Below are positions 16,168 through 25,505 of a DNA stretch of 33,675 bases, piece by piece. Each line of letters begins with the position of its first letter. Position 1 is the first letter of the stretch. The position numbers were made by a program, and so were the translations under genes. The stretch is from Kangiellaceae bacterium. Lineage in GTDB: Bacteria > Pseudomonadota > Gammaproteobacteria > Enterobacterales > Kangiellaceae. The stretch lies in the NCBI GenBank assembly GCA_019090895.1, contig JAHRVB010000144.1, positions 1 through 33,675 on the forward strand, in the 5' to 3' direction. The notes below the pieces were generated by a model. The model saw nothing but the letters and a program-made list of their open reading frames with translations, had not been told where the DNA came from and searched no databases.

Positions 16168-16288
16168 AAACATTCTCCTTAAATCTTTTTCATCCACGTT
16201 TATCACTTCAAACGAAGGCTAAAATGCCTATCACTAAAACCATTCACTTCTTTAAAACTCGAGATTCATTTGACAGCAAAAATAAGCT

Positions 16289-18730
16289 TTAAAACAACCC
16301 CATCTGTGCTTCAACAACCTCTTTAAAAGCTAATCCAATAAATGGCAGGATCCCATCGGCGACAGGTTCAATTTGTCGGTCAACATAAAATTGGTAATCG
16401 ATGGATGCAGAAATATACTCAATCGGCTGTGGCCCCTGCAACGTCATTATATACTCAATAGTGCCTTTGTTTTGATATTGAAGCGGTTTTCCTAGCTGAC
16501 TGTTTTTCTCGTCGGCTAACCGTGCGGCTTTTACGTGCGGCGGCACATTTTTTACATAGCTTTGTAAATTACGACGTAATCGTTTTCGAAAAATGAGTTC
16601 ATTGTCTCGTTCACCCGCTAATGTTTGTTCCACAGTCTTAACAATAAGCGCTTTGGGATCTTGTTGATTGAAGACCATTCGATACAGAGCCTCTTGGAAA
16701 TCCTTGGCTAAACGGGTCCAGTCAGTTCTGACGTTTTCTAATCCTTTAAAAACCAACTCTTCTCCTCGGTCCGACTTGAGCAACCCAGCATAACGTTTTT
16801 TGCTACCATGCTCAGAACCTCTAATTGTCGGCATTAAGAAGCGAGAAAAATGGGTTTCAAACTCTATTTCCAAATGACATTCTATTTGAAATTCCGTTGC
16901 TAACTTAGCTTGCCAATTGGCATTAATAAATTCAGCCAGTGATTCACCCAATTCATTAGCTTGCTGTTGGTCGTAATCATCTCCCAGCAAAACGAATGTC
17001 GAATCAGTATCGCCATAGATAACTTCTAGTCCTTTTTGCTCAATCCACTCAGCTGTTTGTTGCATAATTTCATGACCACGTAATGTGATCGAACTTGCTA
17101 AACGAGTATCGTAAAAAGGACATCCGCCAGAGCCAAGCACACCGTAAAATGAGTTCATAATAATCTTGATCGCTTGAGAACGAGCTTGATCTTTATCCTT
17201 TTTGGCCTGGTCGCGTTGCTGCCACAAATCAGTAATAATTTCTGGCAGCAAATGCTTGTCTCTTGAGAAAACGGCTTCTCGAAATCCTTCAATAGCTTCG
17301 TCCGGGGACTTAAGTCCTTCCACTAAACCTAATGGGTCGATCTTAAAAGTACGGATAATGGAAGGATAAAGACTTTTGAAGTCCAGCACTAATACGTTTT
17401 GATAGAGCCCGGGTTTGGAATTCATCACATAACCACCTGGACTCGCCAAACCTCCACCAGCAGGCAAGTTAGGTGACACATAACCCGAACGATGCAATTT
17501 AGGTAAATACAAATTAATGAAGGCTGCAACTGAACCACCTGCTCGATCAAGTTCCAGTCCGGTCAATTGTCCGCGAAAGACTAAATACTCTAGCAATTGA
17601 ATTTTTTCGAATATCTCTGAAACTAGCACACAATCTTGAAAATTATATTCCGCCAATTTCACTTTATTGAACTTAAAGTCGTGATTAATCGTTGCCAAAC
17701 GCTGCTCTACATTCTGTGTTTGCTTACCTTTACCAAGAAAGTGCTGAGCGATAGATTCCAAACTAAAACTCGGAAAGCTATAAGCCTCTGCTTTCATCGC
17801 CGCAATACCATCAATCACCACACGCCCGTCTATAGTGACGAAGCCTTGATTCTTATCGCTACGGCTATCGCGCCATCGCATTGCCGAGTTTCCTCTCCCA
17901 AGTTTAAGCGTCAAATTATGTTTTGCCGCGCGTTTATAGATAAGTTTAAAATCGAAATTGATGACATTCCAGCCAACAATGACATCGGGGTCAGTTTCTT
18001 GAATCACTCTTTCTAATGCTTGCAATAACGCAGTTTCGTCTTTTACTCGATACAATTCGAATAAAGACTTTTTTTCGTTGCCACCAACAACTTCGCGGTC
18101 ATCAATGTCCTCAGACCTACTTAACCGTTCATCGATCATCACAACTCGATTTAGAGAACTGTCCCACGGGCAATGAAATCCGATGCTATAAAGTTCGCCA
18201 AACTCAGAACATTCAAGATCAAGTGAAAGACGCTTAAGACTTGGTGTATAGTTGGCTGGTTTAATTTTAACGTGATGATATTCGGTGTATTGATTATTCG
18301 AGTCAGTCGAATCTAATCGCTTGTCACCAATAAACTCGAGTCCACCGTAAACAAAACGTTCCATCAAGAATCGCTCTTCTAGTCTGATACCACCTTCAAA
18401 GAACTCGTACCCGCCACTTTCCAGCACTTTTCTTGCTTCATAAAAACGGTTAAGACTTTTAAAATACAAGCCATTAATAGCTTGATGCTCAAAGGTCTTA
18501 AGATCCAGCGGTCGCTGCGAATAATCAGAATGGAATCGTTTTAGTCGCTGCGAAATAACATCAAGGTCACTGCGATTGATAAATAATATCGGTCTTTCAT
18601 CATCGATCAATAACTTAACAGGTCCACTTTTAGTCGCTACCCAGAGACATATTCGAGTCGTACCGTCACGGTCATAACTTTGTCGAGTTATTAAGAAGCC
18701 TTGATTTTCTGTTAACGGTGAAGCGGTAAT
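16289..18730 (-). CDS. polB: DNA polymerase II (probable ATT start)
   Basis: Family B DNA polymerase with proofreading, the SOS-related Pol II of gammaproteobacteria. Numbered from TTG 18610 (773 residues), it shows ExoI LDLECS (Asp131, Glu133), ExoII GWNVINFDF (213-221), ExoIII EYNFQDC (321-327), polymerase motif A DFKSLYPSIIRTF (410-422), motif B region with KIIMNSFYGVLG (482-493), motif C YGDTDS (532-537) and KKRYAGL. E. coli Pol II is 783 residues and begins with a beta-strand segment missing from the TTG version. In the same frame upstream lie GFLITRQSYDRDGTTRICLW and VATKSGPVKL, matching that region. The only reasonable start is ATT at 18728-18730 (813 residues), before an in-frame TAA. 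A TATAAT at 18767-18772 fits transcription just upstream. No lexA box was recognised. Confidence 0.92.
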   Translation of the reverse strand: MTASPLTENQGFLITRQSYDRDGTTRICLWVATKSGPVKLLIDDERPILFINRSDLDVISQRLKRFHSDYSQRPLDLKTFEHQAINGLYFKSLNRFYEARKVLESGGYEFFEGGIRLEERFLMERFVYGGLEFIGDKRLDSTDSNNQYTEYHHVKIKPANYTPSLKRLSLDLECSEFGELYSIGFHCPWDSSLNRVVMIDERLSRSEDIDDREVVGGNEKKSLFELYRVKDETALLQALERVIQETDPDVIVGWNVINFDFKLIYKRAAKHNLTLKLGRGNSAMRWRDSRSDKNQGFVTIDGRVVIDGIAAMKAEAYSFPSFSLESIAQHFLGKGKQTQNVEQRLATINHDFKFNKVKLAEYNFQDCVLVSEIFEKIQLLEYLVFRGQLTGLELDRAGGSVAAFINLYLPKLHRSGYVSPNLPAGGGLASPGGYVMNSKPGLYQNVLVLDFKSLYPSIIRTFKIDPLGLVEGLKSPDEAIEGFREAVFSRDKHLLPEIITDLWQQRDQAKKDKDQARSQAIKIIMNSFYGVLGSGGCPFYDTRLASSITLRGHEIMQQTAEWIEQKGLEVIYGDTDSTFVLLGDDYDQQQANELGESLAEFINANWQAKLATEFQIECHLEIEFETHFSRFLMPTIRGSEHGSKKRYAGLLKSDRGEELVFKGLENVRTDWTRLAKDFQEALYRMVFNQQDPKALIVKTVEQTLAGERDNELIFRKRLRRNLQSYVKNVPPHVKAARLADEKNSQLGKPLQYQNKGTIEYIMTLQGPQPIEYISASIDYQFYVDRQIEPVADGILPFIGLAFKEVVEAQMGLF

Positions 18731-18766
18731 ACTATTTCTTCTTTAAAAATGGCAAAGTAGCCTCAG

Positions 18767-18772
18767 ATTATA
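18767..18772 (-). promoter_or_regulatory. polB: Candidate -10 box of polB
   Basis: A perfect TATAAT on the minus strand, 36 bases upstream of the proposed ATT start. It gives a leader of about 30 bases. There is no good -35 match. Confidence 0.35.
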
Positions 18773-18910
18773 CCTAAAATGTTAGGCCTAATCTCGAACA
18801 GAGTTACCCAGAGCATCTTTTATTTATTACTATCGACGCCTTATAACTAATCAAACTGTTTCATTAACTATTAGTAACAATTGCCGATAAATTTGTTAGT
18901 ACGTTACTCA

Positions 18911-18916
18911 TATAAT
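18911..18916 (+). promoter_or_regulatory. Candidate -10 box of the RND pump operon
   Basis: TATAAT lies 40 bases before the TTG start of the adaptor gene. The upstream 60 bases contain repeated TTAGTA elements (in ATTAGTAAC and GTTAGTACG), a possible regulator site, but no clear -35. Confidence 0.35.
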
Positions 18917-18955
18917 ACACCATCACTCTCGAACTCTAATTTTTGGGGAAAATAA

Positions 18956-20149
18956 TTGGACATTTCAAACACACTCACTCGAAAACCTTGGATCATTGCT
19001 GTTGCGATTATCGGATTGCTAACACTATGGATGTTGAGTGGAGTTACTTCGGAGGCGACGGAAAGTGACTCTGTTAACAAGTTAGAAAACAAAACGCTCA
19101 CTAAAGTTAGAGTCGAGAAACGCGAAGCAAGAGAAATTGCCAGTTTGATTGAGTTGCATGGTCGCACTGAAGCCGATCGCGTCGCTAAACTAAGTTCTGA
19201 AACAGCCGGTCGAGTAGAATCCATCCTAGCTAAACGCGGTGAGGCGGTAAAACAGTCTCAAGTTCTAATTAAACTTGCAGTAAAGGACAAAAAACTTCGA
19301 CTACAACAAGCCAAAGCCACTCTTAATCAACGTGAATTAGAATACCAAGCTTCCAAGAAACTAGGTAAGCAAGGCCTTTCTGCTCAAACTCAATTGGCCG
19401 AGCGGCAAGCCAACCTAGAATTTGCTAAAGCCGAGTTTGAGCAAGCAAAATTGGATATTGGTTACACAGAAATTCGAGCACCCTTCGATGGTATATTAAA
19501 TGAACGATTCGTCGAGATTGGCGACCTACTATCCGTTGGTACAGAAGTTGGTCAATTGTTAGACGTTACTCCAGTCATAGTGAGAGGCAATATACCTGAA
19601 CTCTCCGTTGCGGACGTGTCACTCGGACAATTCGGCACCGCTGAATTGATTACCAAGCAAACTGTACAAGGTAAAGTACGCTATCTTTCGGCTGCCTCAG
19701 ACGATTCAACTCATACATTCAAAGTCGAATTAGCACTGGAGAATTTGATTGTCGATAATAAAGAACAGATTATTCCTGTCGGCGTCAGCGCGACTATCAA
19801 ACTACAAACAGCATTGATCTTTGCTCATAAATTATCACCAGCGGCTTTATCCTTAAGTAAAAACGGCGGCCTTGGCGTCAAGGTCATTGATGAGAATAAT
19901 ATAGTTCGATTCAAAACTGTAGAAATCGTTCGCTCGGAAAAAGACGGAGTATGGTTAAGCGGACTTGCTCAACAAGAATCAATTATTACTGTTGGGCAAG
20001 GTTTTGTCGATGATGGCGACGAGGTTGAACCTGAATTCGTCATATCCCAATTTGTAAGTGCTGCCCCTCAAAAAAATCAAGATTCAGTTAAAGACTCTAA
20101 ATCCAGTGCGCAAGTTTTGGCCACTACTCATAAAGGAGGTCAGCTATAA
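18956..20149 (+). CDS. RND efflux periplasmic adaptor (HlyD/AcrA family)
   Basis: Membrane-fusion subunit that links an inner-membrane RND pump to an outer-membrane channel. A single N-terminal hydrophobic segment (about 11-30) acts as a membrane anchor; no lipobox cysteine is present. It is followed by the first half of the lipoyl-like domain (about 75-105), a short helical hairpin (about 105-150), the second half with YTEIRAPFDGILNERFVEIG (about 168-187), and beta-barrel and membrane-proximal domains. The start is TTG, fixed by TGGGGA 6 bases upstream and a stop codon immediately before it in frame. Its stop overlaps the ATG of the pump gene (TAATG), so the two are translationally coupled. 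Substrates cannot be inferred, and no outer-membrane channel gene is adjacent. Confidence 0.92.
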   Translation: MDISNTLTRKPWIIAVAIIGLLTLWMLSGVTSEATESDSVNKLENKTLTKVRVEKREAREIASLIELHGRTEADRVAKLSSETAGRVESILAKRGEAVKQSQVLIKLAVKDKKLRLQQAKATLNQRELEYQASKKLGKQGLSAQTQLAERQANLEFAKAEFEQAKLDIGYTEIRAPFDGILNERFVEIGDLLSVGTEVGQLLDVTPVIVRGNIPELSVADVSLGQFGTAELITKQTVQGKVRYLSAASDDSTHTFKVELALENLIVDNKEQIIPVGVSATIKLQTALIFAHKLSPAALSLSKNGGLGVKVIDENNIVRFKTVEIVRSEKDGVWLSGLAQQESIITVGQGFVDDGDEVEPEFVISQFVSAAPQKNQDSVKDSKSSAQVLATTHKGGQL

Positions 20150-23100
20150 TGAACAACATTATTGGCGGCCTACTAAGTAAATCCCGGGCCGTCCTGCTTG
20201 TCTTCTTATTGATTCTGATAGCTGGTGGAAGTTTATTATCATCAATCCCCAAAGAAGCAAACCCGGACGTTCCTATACCTGTGATTTATGTCTCTTTGGT
20301 TCATGAAGGAATATCACCGGAAGATGCCGAACGAATGCTCATCAGACCAATGGAAAATGAACTCGGTAGTCTTGAAGGTGTTAAGAAGATGAATTCTCGA
20401 GCCAGCGAAGGATCGGCATCTGTCACGATGGAATTTTATCCTGAGGTCAATAGTGAAAAAGCGCTCGCAGATGTCCGTGACGCTGTGACTTTAGCAAAAG
20501 CAAAGTTGCCGAGTGACTCGGAAGAACCAAGCATACACGAAATAACAATGGCTGAAGAGAACCCAGCGATTTCCATTATCTTATCTGGCACTATGCCCGA
20601 ATACACTATCGCAGCGTTAAGCCGAAACCTGCGAGATCAACTCGAGAGTCTGACAGAAATTATAGAAGTCGATATTGATGGTGCTCGCGAAGACATGCTA
20701 GAGGTTGTTGTTAATCCACAAATTATGGAAAGCTATAACATCACCCCTAGCGAATTATTTTCTTTGGTCGGCGAGAATAACCGATTAGTCGCTGCAGGTA
20801 CTCTCGATACCGGTAGCGGGCGATTTGCGGTAAAAATTCCTGGGCTAGTTAAAGACTTACAAGACATGCTCAGCATGCCAGTAAAAGTGGTCGATGATAA
20901 AGTTGTTACCTTTTCAGACATCGCAACCATTCGCAGAACTTACAAAGACGCTCGTTCTTTCGCACGTATGGACGGCACCAAAGCAATCACTTTACAAGTC
21001 ATTAAACGTCCAGGCGAAAATACAATAGAAACAGTCGAAAAAGTAAAAGCGATTGTCGAGAAAAACTATAAAGAATGGCCTGCGGGTATCACAGTAAACT
21101 TTACTGGTGATTCATCAAAAGAAGTAAAAAGCATGCTGAGTGATTTAGGCAATAACGTGCTTTCTGCAATAATTTTGGTCAGCATTGTCATTATTGCGGT
21201 TTTGGGTTTCCGCTCAGCGGCACTGGTCAGTTTGTCTATTCCTGGCGCATTCTTGGCAGGAATAGCAGTGCTCGCGGCTTTTGGCGTCACACTTAATAAC
21301 GTTGTCTTATTCGCGCTCATTATGGCGGTTGGAATGCTAGTTGATGGTGCAATCGTGGTAATCGAGTACGCCGATCGGAAAATGGGTGAGGGCGTGCCCA
21401 AAGGTAAAGCTTATCTAGAAGCATCACAACGAATGAGTTGGCCGATTATCGCGTCGACGGCAACAACCTTGGCCGCATTTGCTCCGCTTCTATTCTGGCC
21501 CGATATTATGGGCGAGTTTATGAAGTACTTGCCAATGACTCTCATCGCCGTATTGGGAGCATCTTTGTTGATGGCCTTAGTATTTGTGCCGACGCTCGGT
21601 TCTGTGTTTGGCAAACCTCGCTACATTAGTGATGCTGCTAGGGAAAATTTAATTCAAGCGGAAGTAGGTGACCTCAATAAAGTCAGAGGCTATACGGGTA
21701 AATATATTCAATTCTTGAGACTCGCAACGAATAGACCTGGGCGAGTATTAGCGATTTCTATTCTTGTACTTATCGGTGCACTAGGGGGTTATGGCCTATT
21801 TGGTAACGGCGTTGAATTTTTTCCTAATACTGAACCTAACAGCACCTCTGTGTTGATAAAGGCTCGAGGGGATCTTTCGATTAACGAAAAGAACCATTTG
21901 GTTAAACAAGTTGAAGATAGGCTTCTACCAATGACCGATGATGTTGATACTTTTGTGACACGCGGTGGTGGAGAAGATGTCATTGGACGAGTACGACTCA
22001 ACTTCAAAGACTGGGACAAACGCAGAAAAGCAGCAGAAATATATAAGGAAGTAACCGAAAGAACCAATGATATTTCAGGCATTCAGGTGTCGATTAGGCA
22101 ACAGCAAAATGGACCCGGCGGCGGAAGAGCATTTGATTTAGAACTAAGTTCCAAAATACCTTCATTGGTTAACGAAACCATCGATAAAGTGCAGCAAAAA
22201 ATGACCGAAGTTGGCGGCTTTGTCGATATCGACGATGACCGTTCATTAGAAGGAATTGAATGGCGCTTACAAGTTAACAGAGAACAAGCAGCTCGTTTTG
22301 GTGCAAGCGTGCAAGCTGTCGGCAATGTGGTTCAATTAGTGACCAATGGTATAAAAGTCGCAGAATATCGCCCCGATGACGCTGATGAAGAGGTTGATAT
22401 TCGAATTCGATACCCTATTGATACCCGAAATATCGAGCAACTCGATAACCTTAGAATCGCGACTAATCAAGGCTTAATTCCTGTCGGAAATTTTGTTGAA
22501 AGAGTCGCGGCACAAAAGGTTGATACCATTCGTCGTATCGAAGGAAAACGAGCCAACCGCATCACCGCCGATATGGCGCCAGGTGTAAACTTTCAAGAGA
22601 AACTGCAGGCACTGCAAGCCGCTTTACCTGAAATGGACATAGACCCTCGGGTGAGCTTTAGTTTTCGAGGACAAGAAGAGCAACAACAAAACTCTCAGAA
22701 CTTCCTCCAAAACGCATTTTTGATTGCACTAGCGATTATCTTCATCATACTTGTTGCGCAATTTAATAGCCTCTATCAATCGTTCTTAATTCTAACGGCC
22801 ATTTTATTTTCGACCGCCGGTGTTTTTATCGGCCTGTTAATTATGAACCAACCATTTGGCATTGTTATGTCGGGAATTGGAGTGATTTCCTTAGCCGGAA
22901 TAGTGGTTAACAATAATATTGTTTTGATCGACACCTTCAACTATTTACGCCGCCAAGGAATGCCTGTTCAAGAAGCGATTCTGCGTACAGGTGCTCAAAG
23001 ACTAAGACCCGTGATGCTAACAACAATCACCACAATATTAGGGCTGATGCCAATGGTTTTGCAAATTAATATTGATATCTTGGCAAGAGATGTTTCCTAC

Positions 23101-23289
23101 GGCGCGCCGTCCACTGAATGGTGGGTGCAACTTGCTTCTGCCGTTGCTGGCGGATTGGCATTCTCGACGTTATTAACCTTAATCGTCACGCCAAGTATGC
23201 TAATGATTGGACACAATACTTCTCAATACTTTAAGCGCCACTTAGCCAAAAGAAAAAGCGTAACATTAGAGACGTCTACCGCAAGTTAA
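20149..23289 (+). CDS. RND family efflux pump, inner-membrane transporter
   Basis: Proton-driven resistance-nodulation-division transporter of 1046 residues with twelve helices, two large periplasmic domains, and the typical start with IPKEANPDVPIPVIYVSLVH. In helix 4 the proton-relay region reads VGMLVDGAIVVIEYADR. The second aspartate of the AcrB pair is glycine, as in CzcA-like and several other subfamilies. The helix 10 region is GIVVNNNIVLIDTFNYLRR. It is more like the MexK/VmeF side of the family than AcrB. A strong Shine-Dalgarno AAAGGAGGT (20132-20140) sits inside the end of the adaptor gene, which overlaps this ATG by one base. Drugs, metals or lipids could be cargo. A strong terminator follows. 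Confidence 0.94.
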   Translation: MNNIIGGLLSKSRAVLLVFLLILIAGGSLLSSIPKEANPDVPIPVIYVSLVHEGISPEDAERMLIRPMENELGSLEGVKKMNSRASEGSASVTMEFYPEVNSEKALADVRDAVTLAKAKLPSDSEEPSIHEITMAEENPAISIILSGTMPEYTIAALSRNLRDQLESLTEIIEVDIDGAREDMLEVVVNPQIMESYNITPSELFSLVGENNRLVAAGTLDTGSGRFAVKIPGLVKDLQDMLSMPVKVVDDKVVTFSDIATIRRTYKDARSFARMDGTKAITLQVIKRPGENTIETVEKVKAIVEKNYKEWPAGITVNFTGDSSKEVKSMLSDLGNNVLSAIILVSIVIIAVLGFRSAALVSLSIPGAFLAGIAVLAAFGVTLNNVVLFALIMAVGMLVDGAIVVIEYADRKMGEGVPKGKAYLEASQRMSWPIIASTATTLAAFAPLLFWPDIMGEFMKYLPMTLIAVLGASLLMALVFVPTLGSVFGKPRYISDAARENLIQAEVGDLNKVRGYTGKYIQFLRLATNRPGRVLAISILVLIGALGGYGLFGNGVEFFPNTEPNSTSVLIKARGDLSINEKNHLVKQVEDRLLPMTDDVDTFVTRGGGEDVIGRVRLNFKDWDKRRKAAEIYKEVTERTNDISGIQVSIRQQQNGPGGGRAFDLELSSKIPSLVNETIDKVQQKMTEVGGFVDIDDDRSLEGIEWRLQVNREQAARFGASVQAVGNVVQLVTNGIKVAEYRPDDADEEVDIRIRYPIDTRNIEQLDNLRIATNQGLIPVGNFVERVAAQKVDTIRRIEGKRANRITADMAPGVNFQEKLQALQAALPEMDIDPRVSFSFRGQEEQQQNSQNFLQNAFLIALAIIFIILVAQFNSLYQSFLILTAILFSTAGVFIGLLIMNQPFGIVMSGIGVISLAGIVVNNNIVLIDTFNYLRRQGMPVQEAILRTGAQRLRPVMLTTITTILGLMPMVLQINIDILARDVSYGAPSTEWWVQLASAVAGGLAFSTLLTLIVTPSMLMIGHNTSQYFKRHLAKRKSVTLETSTAS

Positions 23290-23311
23290 AAAAGTGTAGC
23301 CCATTAAAAAA

Positions 23312-23341
23312 CCAGAGACCTTTAATCATCTCTGGCTTTTT
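23312..23341. terminator. Bidirectional intrinsic terminator between the RND operon and trxC
   Basis: CCAGAGA (23312-23318) pairs with TCTCTGG (23329-23335) around a 10-base loop. It is followed by CTTTTTAA on the plus strand and preceded by six A, giving a T-run for minus-strand transcription. It serves both converging genes. Confidence 0.8.
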
Positions 23342-23372
23342 AAGCCGTCTTTTTGAAATACAATCTCGTCAA

Positions 23373-23816
23373 TTAATATTTTTTAGTTAGATTCTCCACT
23401 ACCCATTTTTGTAGCTGGGGTAAAGCAACGCCTCCCGTTTGTCTGGCGATTTCCTTTCCTTCTCGCATCAATGACAAGGTTGGGATCGAACGAATATTAA
23501 AGTCGGCCGCAGCTTGTTGATTGGCTTCTGTATCGACTTTGAGCAAACGCAGTTGATTACCCACTAATCCAGCAAACTGTTCAAACAATGGGGCAAAATT
23601 GACGCAAGGCCCGCACCAAGGCGCCCAAAAATCAATCAGTATTGGCAACCCTGAATGTTCTATGTGTTTAATCAACCGCTCTGAAGTCACTGAAATGGGC
23701 TTGCCCGAAAATAGCGGTTGAGAACAGATACCGCACATTGGATTGCCATCTAGCCTTTCAACGGAAAATTGATTGATAGTGCCACAATCACAAACTAGTT
23801 TTATTTTTTGTTGCAT
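23373..23816 (-). CDS. trxC: Thioredoxin 2 (TrxC)
   Basis: Cytoplasmic thioredoxin with an N-terminal zinc-binding module, a disulfide reductase linked to oxidative stress. The thioredoxin active site is WCGPC (Cys68 and Cys71), with the cis-proline motif IRSIPTL further on. The N-terminal zinc module normally has two CxxC knuckles; here the second is intact (Cys28 and Cys31, MCGIC), but the first reads CDCG (Cys9 and Cys11), one residue short. Length 147 fits TrxC (139 in E. coli). It is followed by the bidirectional terminator. The upstream neighbour, the CvpA-like gene, is 31 bases away on the same strand, so the two are probably co-transcribed. Confidence 0.93.
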   Translation of the reverse strand: MQQKIKLVCDCGTINQFSVERLDGNPMCGICSQPLFSGKPISVTSERLIKHIEHSGLPILIDFWAPWCGPCVNFAPLFEQFAGLVGNQLRLLKVDTEANQQAAADFNIRSIPTLSLMREGKEIARQTGGVALPQLQKWVVENLTKKY

Positions 23817-23847
23817 CGACCTTCTCTACTTTTTAAACAATATCAGA

Positions 23848-24939
23848 TTAATTTTCTTTCTTTCTATCACTGTAGTGAACTTTGCCTTTTTCATCGACCC
23901 ATCGATATACCTGCTGACTTTTGACTTCAGGTTCTTCTACATTGGGATTTAAACCATCGTCTTGTTTTGAACTCGTCATGTTAGGATCATATTTAATCTC
24001 ACCAACATCCGTAGATGATATTATGTTGATAAGCTCCGCTATATCCTGATTGTTAAGCAAATCTAACAAGCTTCCCGACTGTAAACTTCGTCGAATAAAA
24101 GGGTCACTGGTAATTTGTTGAAATCTGGGATTATCTTGAACTCGGTTTATTTGAGCCCACATTTTCGTCACTTTGGTGGTAAGAAGCTGGTCCCGTTTTA
24201 TTGGATCAGCATCTAAATTCAACATATCCACAAGTGCTTTAAAATCCTTATTTGTAGCAAGAGACTTAAATGCGGAATTGTTTAATAGAGCTGCAGCATT
24301 TCTTGAATCAAGTGCGTTGCGTACTTGAGGGTTTTGGAAAAAGCGTTTTAATTCACCATTTTTAGCAAGACTGGTATAGTGCTTAATGTTTTTCGCTGGA
24401 TTGCTTAATAACTTAGCGGTACCAGTAGCAAGATCGGAATCGGCAAAACCTTGTTCTGCTATCCCTTCCATCGCTCCCTCGGAAATCTGTAGTACTTTTT
24501 GTTGGAAAGCACCCGGTTCTTTCACTTCATTTCCAGCTTTTACCAATAACAAACTATGGAATGTGGTAAAAAACCAAATAGCTAAAATACCAATAAAGCA
24601 ACCAAGTGTCGCTCCTAACATGCCGCCTCCAATAGCAGACGCCTGACTTGGACTGGCTTGTTTGCCAAGTATGCCACTAATAGCCAATTTAAAAATTGAA
24701 GAGAAAACCAAACTGGCGATGACAAATAATAAAGTGCCCGCCGCAAAAAAAGATAACAACCCTTTAATTGGCGTTGATTGTTGAATTAACCCCGCAACGG
24801 AATCGGTAAAAAGAATAGCCGCAGCGTAACCAAGAGCGACGCTGAATAATCGACCAACTATGGCAGGCGTACCACTTCGATAACCTCGATACGCAGAGAC
24901 CGCAACAATACCCAAAAAGATAATAAGTGATAATTCCAT
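23848..24939 (-). CDS. CvpA family membrane protein with C-terminal DUF4124
   Basis: The N-terminal 130 residues contain four hydrophobic helices (about 3-20, 29-50, 60-88 and 100-128) in the CvpA/colicin-V-production arrangement, starting with LIIFLGIVAVSAYRGYRSG. A helical hydrophilic region follows (about 135-315) with repeated asparagine- and leucine-rich segments (LLSNPAKNIKHY, QNPQVRNALDSRN, NNSAFKSLATNKDF), which look like degenerate repeats. The C-terminus (about 343-363) is a short DUF4124 motif, VYRWVDEKGKVHYSDRK, usually found in periplasmic proteins. CvpA proteins are linked to envelope integrity, but their activity is not established. It precedes trxC by 31 bases. Confidence 0.85.
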   Translation of the reverse strand: MELSLIIFLGIVAVSAYRGYRSGTPAIVGRLFSVALGYAAAILFTDSVAGLIQQSTPIKGLLSFFAAGTLLFVIASLVFSSIFKLAISGILGKQASPSQASAIGGGMLGATLGCFIGILAIWFFTTFHSLLLVKAGNEVKEPGAFQQKVLQISEGAMEGIAEQGFADSDLATGTAKLLSNPAKNIKHYTSLAKNGELKRFFQNPQVRNALDSRNAAALLNNSAFKSLATNKDFKALVDMLNLDADPIKRDQLLTTKVTKMWAQINRVQDNPRFQQITSDPFIRRSLQSGSLLDLLNNQDIAELINIISSTDVGEIKYDPNMTSSKQDDGLNPNVEEPEVKSQQVYRWVDEKGKVHYSDRKKEN

Positions 24940-25069
24940 AGTGCTCTCTTGTTATCATCATACAAAGGCAAGGCTTCGTATTTTGCTAATCTAACTGATA
25001 TTCAGAGCCTAACGGGTGTTTGTTCTGTTTGCAAATTCAACCGTGTCCAGTTGATTAAAGTCACCAGGT

Positions 25070-25345
25070 TTATTGCTGAGCTAGGATCCCATTGACGATC
25101 CAGATAAGCCCAAACACAAAAACAACAACAAATAAAATTCCGACGACTATAAATTGAGTAGGGTCGCCTTTTTCAAAATCTCGCTTATGCCTATCTTGAT
25201 TTTGAACTCCGAACATTGCGGCGAGAACACTATAAATCACCTGAAATATACTTAGCCCAGACTCATTCTTGCAATCATCGACACCATTATTAGCATCGTT
25301 GGTCTTTAATTTTTCTGTCGCGTCGGTTAGCTCTTTATCGTTCAT
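25070..25345 (-). CDS. DUF2970 family small membrane protein
   Basis: A short protein with a hydrophilic, asparagine-rich N-terminus, then the DUF2970 core: SIFQVIYSVLAAMFGVQNQ, RDFEKGDPTQFIVVGILFVV and a final transmembrane helix (about 68-90). Function is unknown; the family is widespread in gamma- and betaproteobacteria. The frame opens at an ATG at 25369, but the ATG at 25345 has AAGGTG 8 bases upstream and is preferred, giving 91 residues. It is divergent from the MocR regulator. Confidence 0.8.
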   Translation of the reverse strand: MNDKELTDATEKLKTNDANNGVDDCKNESGLSIFQVIYSVLAAMFGVQNQDRHKRDFEKGDPTQFIVVGILFVVVFVFGLIWIVNGILAQQ

Positions 25346-25398
25346 AGTGAAGTCACCTTGTTCACGCATTTCCCGTCACGGTAGGTTACGGTGCGTAA

Positions 25399-25426
25399 TT
25401 GTTTCTGGATATAAACCGATTATAGC
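25399..25426 (+). promoter_or_regulatory. Candidate promoter of the MocR gene
   Basis: TTGTTT (25399-25404) and TATAGC (25421-25426) are spaced 16 bases apart, about 80 bases before the gene. Downstream lie repeated ATACA elements (GGATACAGATACAAT near 25441-25455, and GGTACAG near 25472). MocR regulators bind direct repeats near their own promoter, so these could be the operator. Confidence 0.3.
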
Positions 25427-25505
25427 TAGAGCTCGCAAAAGGATACAGATACAATATATTTAAAATCAACGGGTACAGTTTAACTTTATTTGCAGGCGCT
25501 TAACC

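Noticed and set aside
17636-18237. Two plus-strand frames opposite polB.
   Set aside because: They lie wholly within the conserved exonuclease domain of polB and look non-proteinlike.
20733-22325. Several 65-111-codon frames antisense to the RND transporter.
   Set aside because: They mirror a strongly conserved gene and have no ribosome-binding sites or recognisable domains.
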